DNA of 64,000 nt, taken from NCBI RefSeq assembly GCF_012978815.1, contig NZ_LIWR01000004.1, forward strand, positions 124,001 through 188,000, read 5' to 3'. A model generated the notes under the pieces. The model did not search any database. It saw nothing but the letters and a program-made list of their open reading frames with translations, and had not been told where the DNA came from. This document shows, one piece after another, positions 1 to 9,434 of this stretch. The number at the start of each line of letters is the position of its first letter. The first letter of the stretch is position 1. This DNA comes from Campylobacter sp. RM16189 (lineage in GTDB: Bacteria; Campylobacterota; Campylobacteria; Campylobacterales; Campylobacteraceae). The translations under genes and the position numbers were made by a program.

Positions 1-2
1 TT

Positions 3-404
3 TTTGCGACAAACAGCTCATACCAAGAGGCTTTGCAGTCTAAATTTTATTATGAAATCGGAAACTACAAAAAAGCGCATGAACTAGCTCAAAAAGCCTA
101 CGAAAAAGACATCTACAACAAGATGGCAAACACGGTGATGAAGCAGAGCCAAATCGCTCTAAAATACACAAAATACATAGAAGAAGCAAATGAATATCTG
201 GAGCAAATTTTAAAGATAAGCAAGTCTAGCGAGGTTAGCAAAGTAGATACGAACCGCATACGCATAATGTGCGAGATAGTTATCGAAGGATACGATAAAT
301 TAAAGCCTTCAACGCTAACGCCAAAAGATATCCAAGAGGAAGCAAGAAATATGCGAGACAAATTTGTAAAGCTTAAAGAGGAGCTTTTTAAGGACGAAAT
401 ATGA
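3..404 (+). CDS. C-terminal part of a TPR-like protein (5' end outside window)
   Basis: The reading frame is open to the left edge of the window, so only the last 133 residues or so are seen. The first part has a TPR-like helix pair with the pattern YYEIGNYKKAHELAQKAYEKD, and the rest is predicted to be helical and rich in Lys and Glu, with no membrane segment. TPR proteins act as protein-protein scaffolds. The stop overlaps the start of the next gene by 4 bases (ATGA), so the two are probably translationally coupled, and three PilMNO-like genes follow. An assembly role in that secretion or competence machine is an inference from position only. Confidence 0.6.
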   Translation, partial: FATNSSYQEALQSKFYYEIGNYKKAHELAQKAYEKDIYNKMANTVMKQSQIALKYTKYIEEANEYLEQILKISKSSEVSKVDTNRIRIMCEIVIEGYDKLKPSTLTPKDIQEEARNMRDKFVKLKEELFKDEI

Positions 405-628
405 GATACTTGGTTTTAGTTGCTTTTTGCATTAGTATGCTTATTGGCGGAGATAAGATTGATTGCTCCAAGAAATACTACTGCTCGCACTTTAAGGATT
501 GTGATGAAGCGATGAAGTATTTAAAAAAATGCAAAAGCGACAAGAATGGCGGCAACCAAAGGACGGACGGGGATAATGATGGTATTCCTTGCGAGAGTCA
601 ACATTGTAGCCACGTCATATTAAGATAA
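401..628 (+). CDS. Small exported excalibur-domain protein
   Basis: This 75-residue protein has an N-terminal hydrophobic signal (residues 1-16) followed by a Cys-rich excalibur-like domain. The diagnostic end motif DGDNDGIPCE is present near residues 56-65, with Cys residues before and after it that could form disulfides. The excalibur motif resembles the calcium loop of EF hands and occurs in extracellular proteins and nucleases. The start overlaps the stop of the upstream TPR-like gene. A link to DNA uptake is possible because of the neighbours, but the sequence alone does not show it. The domain call is fairly firm; the function is unknown. Confidence 0.75.
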   Translation: MRYLVLVAFCISMLIGGDKIDCSKKYYCSHFKDCDEAMKYLKKCKSDKNGGNQRTDGDNDGIPCESQHCSHVILR

Positions 629-694
629 CATCGATTTAATTGCAATTAATGCCAATTTTAGGTAAGATAAAACACCATAAATTTTAGGAGAATT

Positions 695-1711
695 ATGTCG
701 TTTTCTATTCGCCGTTTTTTTAGCATTTTATATCTTAGCGTTGTTGTAGAAGCTAAGCAGTGTCTATTTTACGGTATAGTGACAAGAAATGGCAAAACGA
801 TAAAGACTATAAAAACAGAATTTGATAATGAAGATCCAGATATCTTAAATGAAAAAATCATAGACTTTATAAAGCGTCAACAAAAAGAGTACAAATGGGT
901 CTATATAGCCGTATTTTTCGACTATATGGGACAAGGCGCCATTGCTTGCAAAAACGAAGATGAATTTAAATTATTTAGCATAGATCCAAAAAATATAAGC
1001 TTTACTAAAATTTCTGATGAGTGGTTTGTGTATGCCGATCTAATGGATATTGCGCAGATGAAAGTAAAATTTAAGCCAATCGGTATTGATTTTTTATACT
1101 CTCCGATAGCTCTTATGCACAAAGCCATTATTGATAAAAAAGAAAATAAAAAAAATACCCTTTATATATACAGTCACAAAGACTCGTTTGCACTTTGTAT
1201 AGCAAACAAAGGCAAATTTAAATTTGCATCCTTTACAAAAACCGGTGAAAATATCGGAGTCTCGTCAGATGATGATTTGGATTTTAACCAAGAAAAAATA
1301 GACGATATAGATGATTTTATCGCTGAAATTGATTCCGATGTAGAGAGTTTAGACGGAATTGATAATCTTGATAACATGCTAAAATCAGGCTCAACTACAG
1401 ATGATTTTGCTGATCTTGATTACGATATAAATATGCCGGTATCAAAAGACGTGGCGACTTCCGTATCGATATTTGGACGCGATATGAGTATGTATCAATA
1501 TATTGTAAACACTCTTAAAGATTTTTATCTAAATCCGATGTATGACGGCGATTTTATTGAGCAAATAGTAATTTTTGATAACATAAAAACAAGCGCTACC
1601 TTTCTACACTATTTAGAAACCGAACTAATGGTAGAAACAGCGGCCTATCCTGTCAACACGCTTAAAATGATGACTGAGCTTATGATGAGCGAGGCTAAAG
1701 ATGACTTATAG
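695..1711 (+). CDS. Putative PilM/GspL-like cytoplasmic protein of a type II secretion/competence apparatus
   Basis: This 338-residue protein starts at an ATG preceded by AGGAG. It lacks a convincing signal peptide. Around residues 190-245 it has a long acidic linker rich in Asp and Ser, followed by a folded C-terminal part. The next two genes overlap it in a chain and encode proteins with one N-terminal membrane anchor each, as PilN and PilO do, so this protein occupies the PilM/GspL position. In Campylobacter, type II secretion-like components (Cts proteins) serve natural transformation. I see no clear actin-fold motif, so the family assignment rests on gene order and topology and is an inference. 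Confidence 0.5.
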   Translation: MSFSIRRFFSILYLSVVVEAKQCLFYGIVTRNGKTIKTIKTEFDNEDPDILNEKIIDFIKRQQKEYKWVYIAVFFDYMGQGAIACKNEDEFKLFSIDPKNISFTKISDEWFVYADLMDIAQMKVKFKPIGIDFLYSPIALMHKAIIDKKENKKNTLYIYSHKDSFALCIANKGKFKFASFTKTGENIGVSSDDDLDFNQEKIDDIDDFIAEIDSDVESLDGIDNLDNMLKSGSTTDDFADLDYDINMPVSKDVATSVSIFGRDMSMYQYIVNTLKDFYLNPMYDGDFIEQIVIFDNIKTSATFLHYLETELMVETAAYPVNTLKMMTELMMSEAKDDL

Positions 1712-2228
1712 ATATAGCCTTATAAATCCTGCTAAAAAGCCGTTTTTAACTCTATTTAGTAAAATTTGGTTTATTTTCATAGGTAGTGTTTTTGTCCTTT
1801 TATTGGCTCTGAATCTATTTTTAGTCTTTAAAAATCACTCACTACAAAACAATATAGAGAACCTAAAAACAAATTACAATACAATCTCAAAAGATATCAA
1901 AAATATTGATGAAATCACGGCAAAACTACAAGAGCAACGCGAATGGACATATGAAATTTTTGCTTCAAATACGATATTAAAACAGAGTCTAAACAATCTT
2001 TTTGATCTGGTGCCAGACAGCATAACATTAAACGAAGTAATAATGCATAAAAACTCTCTTGTAATAAAGGGCGTAACGCCAAGCAAAGATACTTACAATA
2101 TGCTGCTTTTAGCCCCTTTAAAATCGATATTTAATACCTCAAATACGACTTTTTATCAGCTTCAAAACGGATGGCTAAATTTTATCAGCACAAACAAGAT
2201 TGACAATTCGGAAGGCTACAATGAGTAA
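1701..2228 (+). CDS. Putative PilN-like membrane protein
   Basis: This 175-residue protein has a short cytoplasmic N-terminus, one membrane helix at about residues 23-45, and a periplasmic coiled-coil stretch (about 48-85) followed by a small alpha/beta domain. That is the architecture of PilN and of the GspL C-terminus. It overlaps the upstream gene by 11 bases and the next gene by 8, which indicates one translation unit. The probable job is to link a cytoplasmic PilM-like protein to the periplasmic part of a type II secretion or competence system. There is no catalytic motif. The name is assigned by architecture and context, not by a sequence signature. Confidence 0.5.
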   Translation: MTYRYSLINPAKKPFLTLFSKIWFIFIGSVFVLLLALNLFLVFKNHSLQNNIENLKTNYNTISKDIKNIDEITAKLQEQREWTYEIFASNTILKQSLNNLFDLVPDSITLNEVIMHKNSLVIKGVTPSKDTYNMLLLAPLKSIFNTSNTTFYQLQNGWLNFISTNKIDNSEGYNE

Positions 2229-2748
2229 AGATACAAGTTTAGAAGAGATTGATATAGTCAAACTTTTAATCTATGTTTTAATATTTATCGTTGTATGCCT
2301 TGTAATGATATTTGCGTTCATTGTGCCAAATATCAAAGACTACCGAGAGGTTCAATACCAAAACCGCATCCAAGCGGCCAGCGTAACAAAGATAAATCAA
2401 ATTTACAATAGCAAAAATTCAACGCTAAATGATATCAAAGAGAAAGATAGGCTTATATTTAAGGCATTTGATACAAAATTTAGCGAAGATAACTTCACAA
2501 AATTTGCAAAAAATTATTTTAATGAGGTAAAACTCAGCCAAATAAACAATGATTCAAACAAAGACCTATTTTTCAGATATGAACTAAACGTAACTAGCAA
2601 TATTTTAACTCCGACCAAGTTTTACAACTTTATTGACGCTCTTACAAAATACGATAATATTATAAAAATTGATTTTCCTATACAGATGCGTGAAAATAGC
2701 GGCAAGATACACACTACTTTTAATATCAAAGTTTACGGACTTAAGTAG
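2221..2748 (+). CDS. Putative PilO/GspM-like membrane protein
   Basis: This 175-residue protein starts at the ATG at 2221, supported by GGAAGG just upstream; an in-frame TTG at 2200 has no such support. It has one membrane helix (about residues 15-37), then a periplasmic helical region and a ferredoxin-like domain, the layout of PilO and GspM. It is the last gene of the run and converges on tilS with only 3 bases between stops. It probably forms a periplasmic dimer with the PilN-like neighbour. The assignment is by architecture and order only. Confidence 0.5.
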   Translation: MSKDTSLEEIDIVKLLIYVLIFIVVCLVMIFAFIVPNIKDYREVQYQNRIQAASVTKINQIYNSKNSTLNDIKEKDRLIFKAFDTKFSEDNFTKFAKNYFNEVKLSQINNDSNKDLFFRYELNVTSNILTPTKFYNFIDALTKYDNIIKIDFPIQMRENSGKIHTTFNIKVYGLK

Positions 2749-2751
2749 TTT

Positions 2752-3738
2752 TTATACAAATTCTCTCAAATTTTCTATTTCAAAACCAATTTGATGTAGA
2801 TAAGGACGATTTATTTTAGGCACCCTAAATACTCTGCAAGCCTCTTTAAATTTTTTATCCATAGCAGCTTTTACAAACGGAGTTATAAAAATAAATTTTG
2901 GAAAATATCCTACAGCAACTTTTGCACTAATAGCGCAATCCGTTTTATTTAATAAGCATCTTTGACACTCTCTTCGTTGAGCCTCGCTCATTACTACGCC
3001 TAAAAGCTTACATGCCCTATCAATTCCCCTAATGGCGTTTTTATCATTTTTAACCAGATATAATCTATCCTTTGGATTTAAAATTTCAGGCTTTAGGCTA
3101 TCCATATCATTTTCTAAAAACTCAAAACTTTTAGCTACACCACTTTTAAATAGATCTAAAAAAGGTTCACTAAATTTAGCCCTTATCAAATTTCTTTTAA
3201 ACCTCATCTCTTCGTTGCTATGATCTAAAAAATATTTTAATTTACGCTCATTTAAAAAGTTTAAAAGCTCTGTTTTTCTTATATTCAAAAGAGGTCTTAC
3301 AATATTAAATTTCTCTCTTTTTTCAAATTCTCTCATTCCAAGAAGTTCGTTTAGACCGGCACCTTTGCCAAGTTGCATCAAAAACCATTCGAATTTATCA
3401 TCAAGCTGATGAGCCAAAATTAAATTTGCATAGCCAAATTCAGAGCAAATTTTAGTAAAAAAATCATATCTTGCCTCTCTTGCCCTGCACTCAAAATTTG
3501 AGCTTTCAAGGCTCACGCTAAGTTCAAAAATTCTTTTATTAAACTTACTAGCTAGCCCTCTTGCGCTTGCGATCTCCTCTTTGCTCTGCCCTCTTGTATT
3601 ATAATTAACTATTGCTATGTCAAAGTCTATTTCTCGCTCGTTTAAGATATAAAAAAGAGCCGTAGAATCTACTCCGTGCGAAAACGCAAGCAGATTTTTA
3701 CCTTTCTTTAAAATATCTGTCAAAGCCTCGTTTATCAT
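2752..3738 (-). CDS. tilS: tRNA(Ile)-lysidine synthetase
   Basis: TilS attaches lysine to C34 of the minor isoleucine tRNA so that it reads AUA instead of AUG. The N-terminal PP-loop ATP-binding motif reads FSHGVDSTA at about residues 19-27, where many bacteria have SGGxDS. The N-terminal nucleotide-binding fold is complete (HQLDDKFEWFLMQLGKGAG is the following conserved block). The protein is 328-329 residues, shorter than the E. coli enzyme, as in other Campylobacter. The start is the ATG at 3738 or the adjacent GTG at 3741, both overlapping the rimO stop. The order tilS-rimO-prfB matches C. jejuni. Confidence 0.9.
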   Translation of the reverse strand: MINEALTDILKKGKNLLAFSHGVDSTALFYILNEREIDFDIAIVNYNTRGQSKEEIASARGLASKFNKRIFELSVSLESSNFECRAREARYDFFTKICSEFGYANLILAHQLDDKFEWFLMQLGKGAGLNELLGMREFEKREKFNIVRPLLNIRKTELLNFLNERKLKYFLDHSNEEMRFKRNLIRAKFSEPFLDLFKSGVAKSFEFLENDMDSLKPEILNPKDRLYLVKNDKNAIRGIDRACKLLGVVMSEAQRRECQRCLLNKTDCAISAKVAVGYFPKFIFITPFVKAAMDKKFKEACRVFRVPKINRPYLHQIGFEIENLREFV

Positions 3739-5039
3739 CACCCTATCACTCTTCCAAGCACCTTATCTTTGATTACTTGTGTTATCTCGCAATCGTAAAT
3801 TTTACCGGTTTCAAGAGTTTCAAACTCACTCTCGTTTATCAAAATTTCTCCGTCAATATCCTTATCCCAAAGAAGTTTTTTAGCCCCGTAAAACATCTCT
3901 CCTTCGCTACTAACTCCTTCTATAACAACCTCGAATTTTTTTCCAAGCTCATTAGCAAAGCTATCGTTTACAATTTTTTTAGTTATCTTTTCCATTTTTG
4001 AAAGGCGTTTTTCTATAGTCTTTGTAGGAAGTTGATCCATCTCGTATGATAAGGTATCCTCCTCTCTTGAGTAAGCAAAAGCTGAAATACGGTCAAATTT
4101 AAACTCGCTTAAAAACTCGCAAAGCTCGTTAAATTCTTCCTCGCCTTCGCCCGGATGTCCTACAATGACACCTGTTCTAAGAAAGGAATCTTTGGCCTCT
4201 CGCATCATGGTTAAAAGCTCTTTAATACGCTTAGCTCCGCTTCCTCTACGCATTATTTTAAGCATTTTGTCGCTAATATGTTGTATAGGCATATCAAAGT
4301 AGTTTTGAAAAACTTTAGAATCTATTATGCGCCTAATTAGCTCATTTGAGGTCGTGCTAGGATATAGATATAAGATCCTTGCACTCCTTACGCCTTCAAT
4401 CTTCTCAACCGCATCAACAAGCTCTATAAGTCCATCGCTTTTAGCATGATCTCTCATAAAGGAGCTTGAATCCTGAGATAAAAAGCTGAAATCAAAATAT
4501 CCTTTTTTGACAAGCTTTTTAACCTCATCTACTATGTTTTCAATCGAGCGCGACTTTAGTTTGCCCTTAAATGTAGGAATTGCACAAAAGCTGCATTTTT
4601 GATTACAGCCTTCTGAAATTTTAATATAGGCATGATAGTTTGATCCGGTTATGACCCTCTCTTCATCTGCTTGCAGATAGGTACCCGGACTAAATAAATT
4701 TTGCTTTTTCAGTATGATTTCATCGATCTTATCATAGTCTCCAACGCCTGTAAACAGATCCACCTCCGGAAGCTCTTTCATAAGCTCATCTTTATACCTT
4801 TGCATCAAACAGCCCGTAACTACTAGCAAAGAGTCCTTCTTTCGTGCGTCATGAACCTCAAGGATAGAGCGTATGCTCTCTTGCTTAGCAGAGTCTATAA
4901 ATCCACAGGTATTTATAATTATCACATCGGCAACAGTTGCGTCATCGGTGATTTCATAATTTTGAAGACGCCCAAGCATGATTTCAGAATCGACTAAATT
5001 TTTATTACAGCCAAGTGAAATTAGATGAAGTTTGCTCAT
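3738..5039 (-). CDS. rimO: Ribosomal protein S12 methylthiotransferase
   Basis: RimO is a radical-SAM enzyme that adds a methylthio group to an aspartate of ribosomal protein S12. The N-terminal UPF0004 domain has the three cluster cysteines (about residues 11, 45 and 77). The radical-SAM motif CNQKCSFC (C145, C149, C152) is intact, and a C-terminal TRAM-like domain follows. I chose the ATG at 5039, which gives the typical [14 protein letters not shown] start; a longer in-frame version would run into panC. It starts one base after the panC stop and overlaps tilS, so the three genes form one unit. Confidence 0.93.
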   Translation of the reverse strand: MSKLHLISLGCNKNLVDSEIMLGRLQNYEITDDATVADVIIINTCGFIDSAKQESIRSILEVHDARKKDSLLVVTGCLMQRYKDELMKELPEVDLFTGVGDYDKIDEIILKKQNLFSPGTYLQADEERVITGSNYHAYIKISEGCNQKCSFCAIPTFKGKLKSRSIENIVDEVKKLVKKGYFDFSFLSQDSSSFMRDHAKSDGLIELVDAVEKIEGVRSARILYLYPSTTSNELIRRIIDSKVFQNYFDMPIQHISDKMLKIMRRGSGAKRIKELLTMMREAKDSFLRTGVIVGHPGEGEEEFNELCEFLSEFKFDRISAFAYSREEDTLSYEMDQLPTKTIEKRLSKMEKITKKIVNDSFANELGKKFEVVIEGVSSEGEMFYGAKKLLWDKDIDGEILINESEFETLETGKIYDCEITQVIKDKVLGRVIG

Positions 5040-5040
5040 T

Positions 5041-5862
5041 TTATACCCATAAATTATCAATTAAACGCGCTTTACCCACGTAGGCTGCAACTAAAATTAT
5101 GCTATTTTTTGGTTCAATCTTTGAAATTTCATTGAAATTTCTATCCACAATGGCCACATAATCAACTTTTAAAGGCTTTAAAATCTCAAACATCTCATCT
5201 TTAATCTTGCTCGCGCTAAATTCATTTTGTTTTATCAAATTTGAAGCTTTCATGATAGCCTTAGAAAGTCTTAAGGCTTCAAGCTTTTCGGATTCATTTA
5301 AATAAGAATTTCTTGAAGATAGAGCCAGTCCATCCTTTTCTCTTACTATTTCGCAAGGAATTATCTCTAAATTTAAAAACATAGTTTTAACCATATTTTG
5401 CACAATAGTTAGTTGCTGGGCATCTTTTTTACCAAAATAAGCTCGTTTTGCCTTAGTTAGATTAAACAACTTCATTAAAACTCTAAGCACACCGTCAAAA
5501 TGCCCCGGGCGAGTTTTGCCCTCTAAAATAGAAGCCAAATTTTTAGGTGCGGCTATACACGGTTCACTCTCAAAGTATATCTCATCCGTGCTTGGTATAA
5601 AAATGGCCGCCACGCCGCAGCTCTTACAAATTTCAATATCTCTAACTTCGTTTTTAGGATACTTGTCCAAATCCTCGTTTGGTAAAAATTGAGTAGGATT
5701 AACAAAGGTTGAGACTATAGCTATATCATTTTCGCTTGCGCATCTTTTTATCAAGCTTACATGCCCATCATGCAAAGCACCCATAGTAGGCACGAAGCCT
5801 ATCTCTCGACTAACACTATCTATAAAATTTTTAAGCTCGCTAGCTGTTCTAATTATCTGCAT
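5041..5862 (-). CDS. panC: Pantothenate synthetase
   Basis: PanC condenses pantoate and beta-alanine with ATP to give pantothenate, the coenzyme A precursor. Visible signatures are [11 protein letters not shown] near the N-terminus (the HIGH-like motif is HDGH), STFVNPTQF, the [11 protein letters not shown] loop and LSSRN, the counterpart of the KMSKS loop. The length of 273 residues is normal. It is the first gene of the panC-rimO-tilS run on the minus strand and diverges from prfB across a gap of about 120 bases that must hold both promoters. Confidence 0.95.
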   Translation of the reverse strand: MQIIRTASELKNFIDSVSREIGFVPTMGALHDGHVSLIKRCASENDIAIVSTFVNPTQFLPNEDLDKYPKNEVRDIEICKSCGVAAIFIPSTDEIYFESEPCIAAPKNLASILEGKTRPGHFDGVLRVLMKLFNLTKAKRAYFGKKDAQQLTIVQNMVKTMFLNLEIIPCEIVREKDGLALSSRNSYLNESEKLEALRLSKAIMKASNLIKQNEFSASKIKDEMFEILKPLKVDYVAIVDRNFNEISKIEPKNSIILVAAYVGKARLIDNLWV

Positions 5863-5980
5863 TTTGATTTCTCTTTTTTTATATTAAAGTCGCAAATTAT
5901 ATCAATTTTATCTTTACTCAAACCTGACTTTGTTCAATTATGCTATAATCATAATAGAAATAATGAATTTGGAGATAAAT

Positions 5981-7081
5981 TTGGATAACTACGAGTACAC
6001 CGAACTTTTAAAGAGCCTTGATACAAAGGTAAATAATATCGCGCTTATAATAAAACCTGACGAGATAGAAAGAAGATTAAACGAAATAAGCGAACTTGAA
6101 AACGATCCTAGCTTCTGGCAAAACATAGCATTAGCCGGACAAATCGGAAAAGAAAAAACAAAAATAACAAATATTTTAAATAAATTTAAAGATGCCAGAA
6201 ACGCACTGAATGATACAAAAGATCTTTACGATCTTGCAAATTCAGAAAACGACCTTGATACATTAAATTCACTATATGAAGATGCAAGTAGTCTAGAAGA
6301 TAAGATAGTAAATTTAGAAATTTCAATGCTGCTTAGCGGCGAAGACGATAATAAAAACGCTATCGTTACCATCCATCCTGGCGCAGGAGGAACTGAGAGT
6401 AACGACTGGGCGAGCATGCTTTATAGGATGTATTTGAGATTTTGCGAGAGAGAGGGCTTTAAGGTTGAGACGCTTGACTTTCAAGAGGGCGATGAGGCAG
6501 GGCTTAAAGATGTAAGCTTCATCGTAAAAGGCGAAAACGCATACGGATATCTAAAGGCGGAAAACGGCATACACCGTCTAGTTCGTACAAGTCCATTTGA
6601 TAGCGCAGGTCGTAGGCATACAAGCTTTTCAAGCGTAATGGTAAGCCCTGAGCTTGACGATGATATCGAGATAGAGATCGACGAAAAAGACATAAAGATA
6701 GATACATATAGAGCAAGCGGTGCGGGCGGTCAGCACGTAAATAAGACTGAAAGTGCTATAAGGATCACGCACTATCCTACAGGTATAGTCGTGCAGTGTC
6801 AAAACGATAGAAGCCAGCATAAAAACAGGGCAACGGCGATGAAGATGCTAAAATCAAGGCTTTACGAGCTTGAGCTTATGAAACAGCAAGAAGCAAGTGC
6901 AAACATCGAAAAAAGCGAGATAGGCTGGGGGCATCAGATACGCTCTTACGTGCTTTTTCCATACCAGCAAGTCAAAGATAACCGCTCAAATTTAGCTTAT
7001 TCACAAACAGATGCGATACTAGACGGTGATATAAAAAAGCTAATTGAAGGCGTTTTAATAAGTCAAAAAAGTATAATATAA
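5981..7081 (+). CDS. prfB: Peptide chain release factor 2
   Basis: RF2 ends translation at UAA and UGA. The stop-codon recognition tripeptide SPF is at residues 204-206 and the catalytic GGQ at 249-251, almost the same positions as in E. coli RF2. I prefer the TTG at 5981: GGAG lies 6 bases upstream, and the resulting protein (366 residues) begins with [10 protein letters not shown], as expected for Campylobacter RF2. The ATG at 5963 is in frame but has no ribosome-binding site. The gene is one uninterrupted frame, so the autoregulatory UGA frameshift of E. coli prfB is absent. Confidence 0.95.
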   Translation: MDNYEYTELLKSLDTKVNNIALIIKPDEIERRLNEISELENDPSFWQNIALAGQIGKEKTKITNILNKFKDARNALNDTKDLYDLANSENDLDTLNSLYEDASSLEDKIVNLEISMLLSGEDDNKNAIVTIHPGAGGTESNDWASMLYRMYLRFCEREGFKVETLDFQEGDEAGLKDVSFIVKGENAYGYLKAENGIHRLVRTSPFDSAGRRHTSFSSVMVSPELDDDIEIEIDEKDIKIDTYRASGAGGQHVNKTESAIRITHYPTGIVVQCQNDRSQHKNRATAMKMLKSRLYELELMKQQEASANIEKSEIGWGHQIRSYVLFPYQQVKDNRSNLAYSQTDAILDGDIKKLIEGVLISQKSII

Positions 7082-7101
7082 TAAAATCAGAAAGGAATAA
7101 A

Positions 7102-7419
7102 ATGGATTTAGTTGCACTTTTAAATCAGTTAAATTACGAGGCAAACGAGGTAACTCTGGCTCAAATAAAGAGGGTTTTAAATAACTCAAACGGAGTTGAG
7201 CCTGAAAGTATTATAACTTTAAACGATCACCTAAAACCGCATAGATGCTTTGTCGCCATGAGCGGAAGCGAAGACTATTTTAAGATAAAAAACATAGCGA
7301 CCGCCGAAGGTATAAAGGCGGAAGTGGAACAAATAATACAAAACTGGGCCAATAAACATAAATTTTCTCTTAGAAAGGTCAACGATACGACCCACTACAT
7401 CCTTGGTAAAGTACTTTAA
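7102..7419 (+). CDS. Conserved small cytoplasmic protein of unknown function
   Basis: This 105-residue protein starts at an ATG with AAAGGA upstream, 20 bases after prfB, so it is probably co-transcribed with it. It has no signal peptide, no membrane helix and no motif I recognise. The N-terminal third is predicted helical (MDLVALLNQLNYEANEVTLA), and the C-terminal half looks like a small alpha/beta domain. The codon use and the ribosome-binding site support a real gene. No function can be given. Confidence 0.75.
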   Translation: MDLVALLNQLNYEANEVTLAQIKRVLNNSNGVEPESIITLNDHLKPHRCFVAMSGSEDYFKIKNIATAEGIKAEVEQIIQNWANKHKFSLRKVNDTTHYILGKVL

Positions 7420-7445
7420 ATTTATAAGATAGAGTAGGAGTGAGT

Positions 7446-8063
7446 ATGAGAAATTTATTATTTTTTTTAGTAGCTATACTAATAGCTGGTTGCGCGGCGA
7501 GTAATACATCTACAGCAAATAATATAAATGCAGATGCGGACTTTAATCACAAGGCTATACAGATATTAAAACCAAAATGCGAAGCGGGAAATTTATCTGC
7601 TTGCAACGATTTAGCAATAAGTTATCAAAATCTACAAAATCACCAAACTGCATTTAAGATTTATGAAAAAAATTGCAAAATGGGTCATCAAAAATCCTGC
7701 ACAAATTTAGCAAATATATATATGTACGGCGATCAAATAGGGCTACAAAAAGATATGAAAAAAGGCATAGAAATTCATAGAAATTCTTGCATGAACAACG
7801 GTGCCGACTCTTGTTATTATTTGGGCGAATTTTATAGACTTGGCATAGACGCAAATGAGCCTGACTACCAAAGCGCCTTTGAGGCATATTCAAGAGGCTG
7901 CGCTATGGGAGATATAGCATCTTGCACAAATACAGGCGGACTTTACGAGCTAGGTCTTGGCGTCAAAAAGGATGAATACAAAGCCTTGCAAATTTACAAA
8001 TCATCTTGCTACAGCGGAGATGCTTCTGCTTGCGATAACGTAAAAAGAATCAGGGGATATTAA
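7446..8063 (+). CDS. Sel1/Hcp-type cysteine-rich repeat lipoprotein
   Basis: The start is the ATG at 7446, with TAGGAG 5 bases upstream; the GTG at 7440 overlaps that site and is unlikely. The signal peptide ends in a lipobox (IAGC), so the protein is probably an outer- or inner-membrane lipoprotein. The rest consists of four to five Sel1-like repeats of about 36 residues, each with a Cys pair spaced to form a disulfide, as in the Helicobacter cysteine-rich proteins (HcpA family). Such proteins bind partners in the envelope, and some bind penicillin. A hairpin terminator follows. Two related genes lie at 30.3-31.7 kb. Confidence 0.85.
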   Translation: MRNLLFFLVAILIAGCAASNTSTANNINADADFNHKAIQILKPKCEAGNLSACNDLAISYQNLQNHQTAFKIYEKNCKMGHQKSCTNLANIYMYGDQIGLQKDMKKGIEIHRNSCMNNGADSCYYLGEFYRLGIDANEPDYQSAFEAYSRGCAMGDIASCTNTGGLYELGLGVKKDEYKALQIYKSSCYSGDASACDNVKRIRGY

Positions 8064-8071
8064 TTTACTAT

Positions 8072-8098
8072 AAAGAGGCTGCTTTAAGCAACCTCTTT
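8072..8098 (+). terminator. Hairpin terminator after the Sel1 lipoprotein gene
   Basis: The arms AAAGAGG (8072-8078) and CCTCTTT (8092-8098) are perfect complements 8 bases after the stop codon, and a T-rich stretch follows. This is a plausible intrinsic terminator. Confidence 0.5.
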
Positions 8099-8115
8099 TA
8101 ATTATTTAGAGCTTA

Positions 8116-8474
8116 TTAAGATAGATTGATTTTGAAAATTCTGCTAGGTTTGCAATCTATAGTAGCTGTATACTCTGTATATTTGTCGCTTCTTTATGTG
8201 TGAAGTGTATTTATTATTGCTTATATAGCCAAGCTTTAACTTAGCGCATATATTTTAACTATCTCCAAGCAGAACATTGGCATTAACTGTTTTAAAAGCC
8301 ACACTCTCCCACAAGGACTTCAAATCCACTTATACCGATCTGGGGCCCACTTGCACTTCAATAGCTTCTATCAAATAAGTATTAATAAATATATTAGCAT
8401 TGTGATGAAAAGTGCTTTTTATTTTTACTTTTTGATCCATCCGTGGTTGCATTTAGACCTTTATCAAAAAGCAT
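8116..8474 (-). pseudogene. Possible decayed coding remnant
   Basis: The 575 bases between the lipoprotein gene and exbB hold no intact gene. Reading the minus strand across frame changes gives protein-like pieces in a consistent order: KGLNATTDGSK, then NANIFINTYLIEAIEVQVG, then QIGISGFEVLVGECGF, then VNANVLLGDS, and finally EYTATIDCKPSRIFKINLS before a stop at 8116. The pieces are in different frames and separated by stops, as expected of an old pseudogene. I do not recognise the family. The evidence is only the protein-like composition of the pieces, so this is tentative. Confidence 0.3.
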
Positions 8475-8583
8475 CAAATAGTAAAATTTTATATATTAAA
8501 TACATATAAAAATATTTTTTGATTAATTAATTTTACAATAGCTATAGCATAGATCATGGCATCTAAACCGATATGTAAAATTA
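8475..8583. other. AT-rich non-coding stretch upstream of the exbB promoter
   Basis: I see no gene, repeat or clear hairpin here. With the remnant before it and the promoter after it, this accounts for the gap between 8063 and 8639. Confidence 0.5.
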
Positions 8584-8612
8584 TTGACAACAAGTATCGT
8601 AATTGATATAAT
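8584..8612 (+). promoter_or_regulatory. Perfect sigma-70 consensus promoter of exbB-exbD-tonB
   Basis: TTGACA at 8584-8589 and TATAAT at 8607-8612 are separated by exactly 17 bases, and the exbB ATG is 26 bases after the -10 box. Campylobacter promoters usually lack a good -35 box, so this is unusual. The AT-rich sequence around the -10 (AATTGATATAATCATAAC) also resembles a Fur-type hexamer array, which would fit iron repression, but this part is only suggestive. Confidence 0.7.
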
Positions 8613-8638
8613 CATAACAAAAAATTTAAAGGCAATAG

Positions 8639-9067
8639 ATGGAATTTCTAAAGGAGAACGTTGACTATATCATAATTGGCATTCTAGGCTTTATGAGTTT
8701 TTTAGTCGTTTGGTTTACAATAGAAAGACTGATATTTTATGCAAATGTTAAATTTGAAATGTATAAGAATAAAGATGAACTAGAAGAGAGCCTTACAAAC
8801 AACCTAACCCTACTTTATGTCATCTATTCAAACGCTCCTTATGTAGGGCTTTTAGGGACTGTTGCAGGTATTATGATCACATTTTATGATATGGGCATGA
8901 GTGGCGGAATAGACACTAAAAGCATTATGGTGGGTCTATCTTTAGCTTTAAAGGCTACAGCGCTAGGACTTCTTGTGGCCATACCTACACTTATGATATA
9001 TAATGCGTTTATGAGAAAAGTTGATGTTCTTATAAATAGATATAAGGCAAAATATGAACATGCCTAA
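8639..9067 (+). CDS. exbB: TonB-system proton channel protein ExbB
   Basis: This 142-residue inner-membrane protein of the MotA/TolQ/ExbB family has three predicted membrane helices (about residues 10-30, 60-82 and 98-120). The family signature [17 protein letters not shown] is present, as is the [18 protein letters not shown] block. It forms the proton-driven motor that energizes TonB. It is the short form without a long N-terminal extension, common in Epsilonproteobacteria. It overlaps exbD, and tonB follows, so the operon is exbB-exbD-tonB. It probably powers the three TonB-dependent receptors further along the window. Confidence 0.92.
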   Translation: MEFLKENVDYIIIGILGFMSFLVVWFTIERLIFYANVKFEMYKNKDELEESLTNNLTLLYVIYSNAPYVGLLGTVAGIMITFYDMGMSGGIDTKSIMVGLSLALKATALGLLVAIPTLMIYNAFMRKVDVLINRYKAKYEHA

Positions 9068-9434
9068 AAAAGAGGGGTTAAACGTAATTCCTCTAATCGA
9101 TATTATGCTAGTACTCCTTGCCATAGTACTTAGCGTATCTACTTTTATTGCTCAAGGAAATATTCCAATAAATCTACCAAGTAGCGAAAGTGCCGAACAA
9201 AATGATGAAAATAGAAAAGTAACCATTATCATAAACAAAGATAATGAATTTTTCATAGACGATATAAAGACTTCGCAAGATGCATTAAAAGATCGTCTAA
9301 ACCAAATAGATTCAAGAACTCTAGTCCAGTTAAAAAGCGATAAAGAGAGTAAATTTGAGATGTTTGTAAAAGTAGTAGATATACTAAAAGAGAAAAAACA
9401 TGAGAATTTTGCCATTACAACTCTCACCGAGTAG
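9054..9434 (+). CDS. exbD: TonB-system protein ExbD
   Basis: This 126-residue protein has a short cytoplasmic N-terminus, one membrane helix (about residues 12-34) with the conserved [10 protein letters not shown] that carries the essential Asp, and a periplasmic domain. It forms the channel with ExbB. The start is the ATG at 9054 or the ATG two codons later; both lie inside the end of exbB, so translation is coupled. It overlaps tonB by 35 bases. Confidence 0.92.
   Translation: MNMPKKEGLNVIPLIDIMLVLLAIVLSVSTFIAQGNIPINLPSSESAEQNDENRKVTIIINKDNEFFIDDIKTSQDALKDRLNQIDSRTLVQLKSDKESKFEMFVKVVDILKEKKHENFAITTLTE

Noticed and set aside
5930..5983. RF2 programmed frameshift
   Set aside because: The frame is continuous from the start codon through GGQ; there is no internal UGA.
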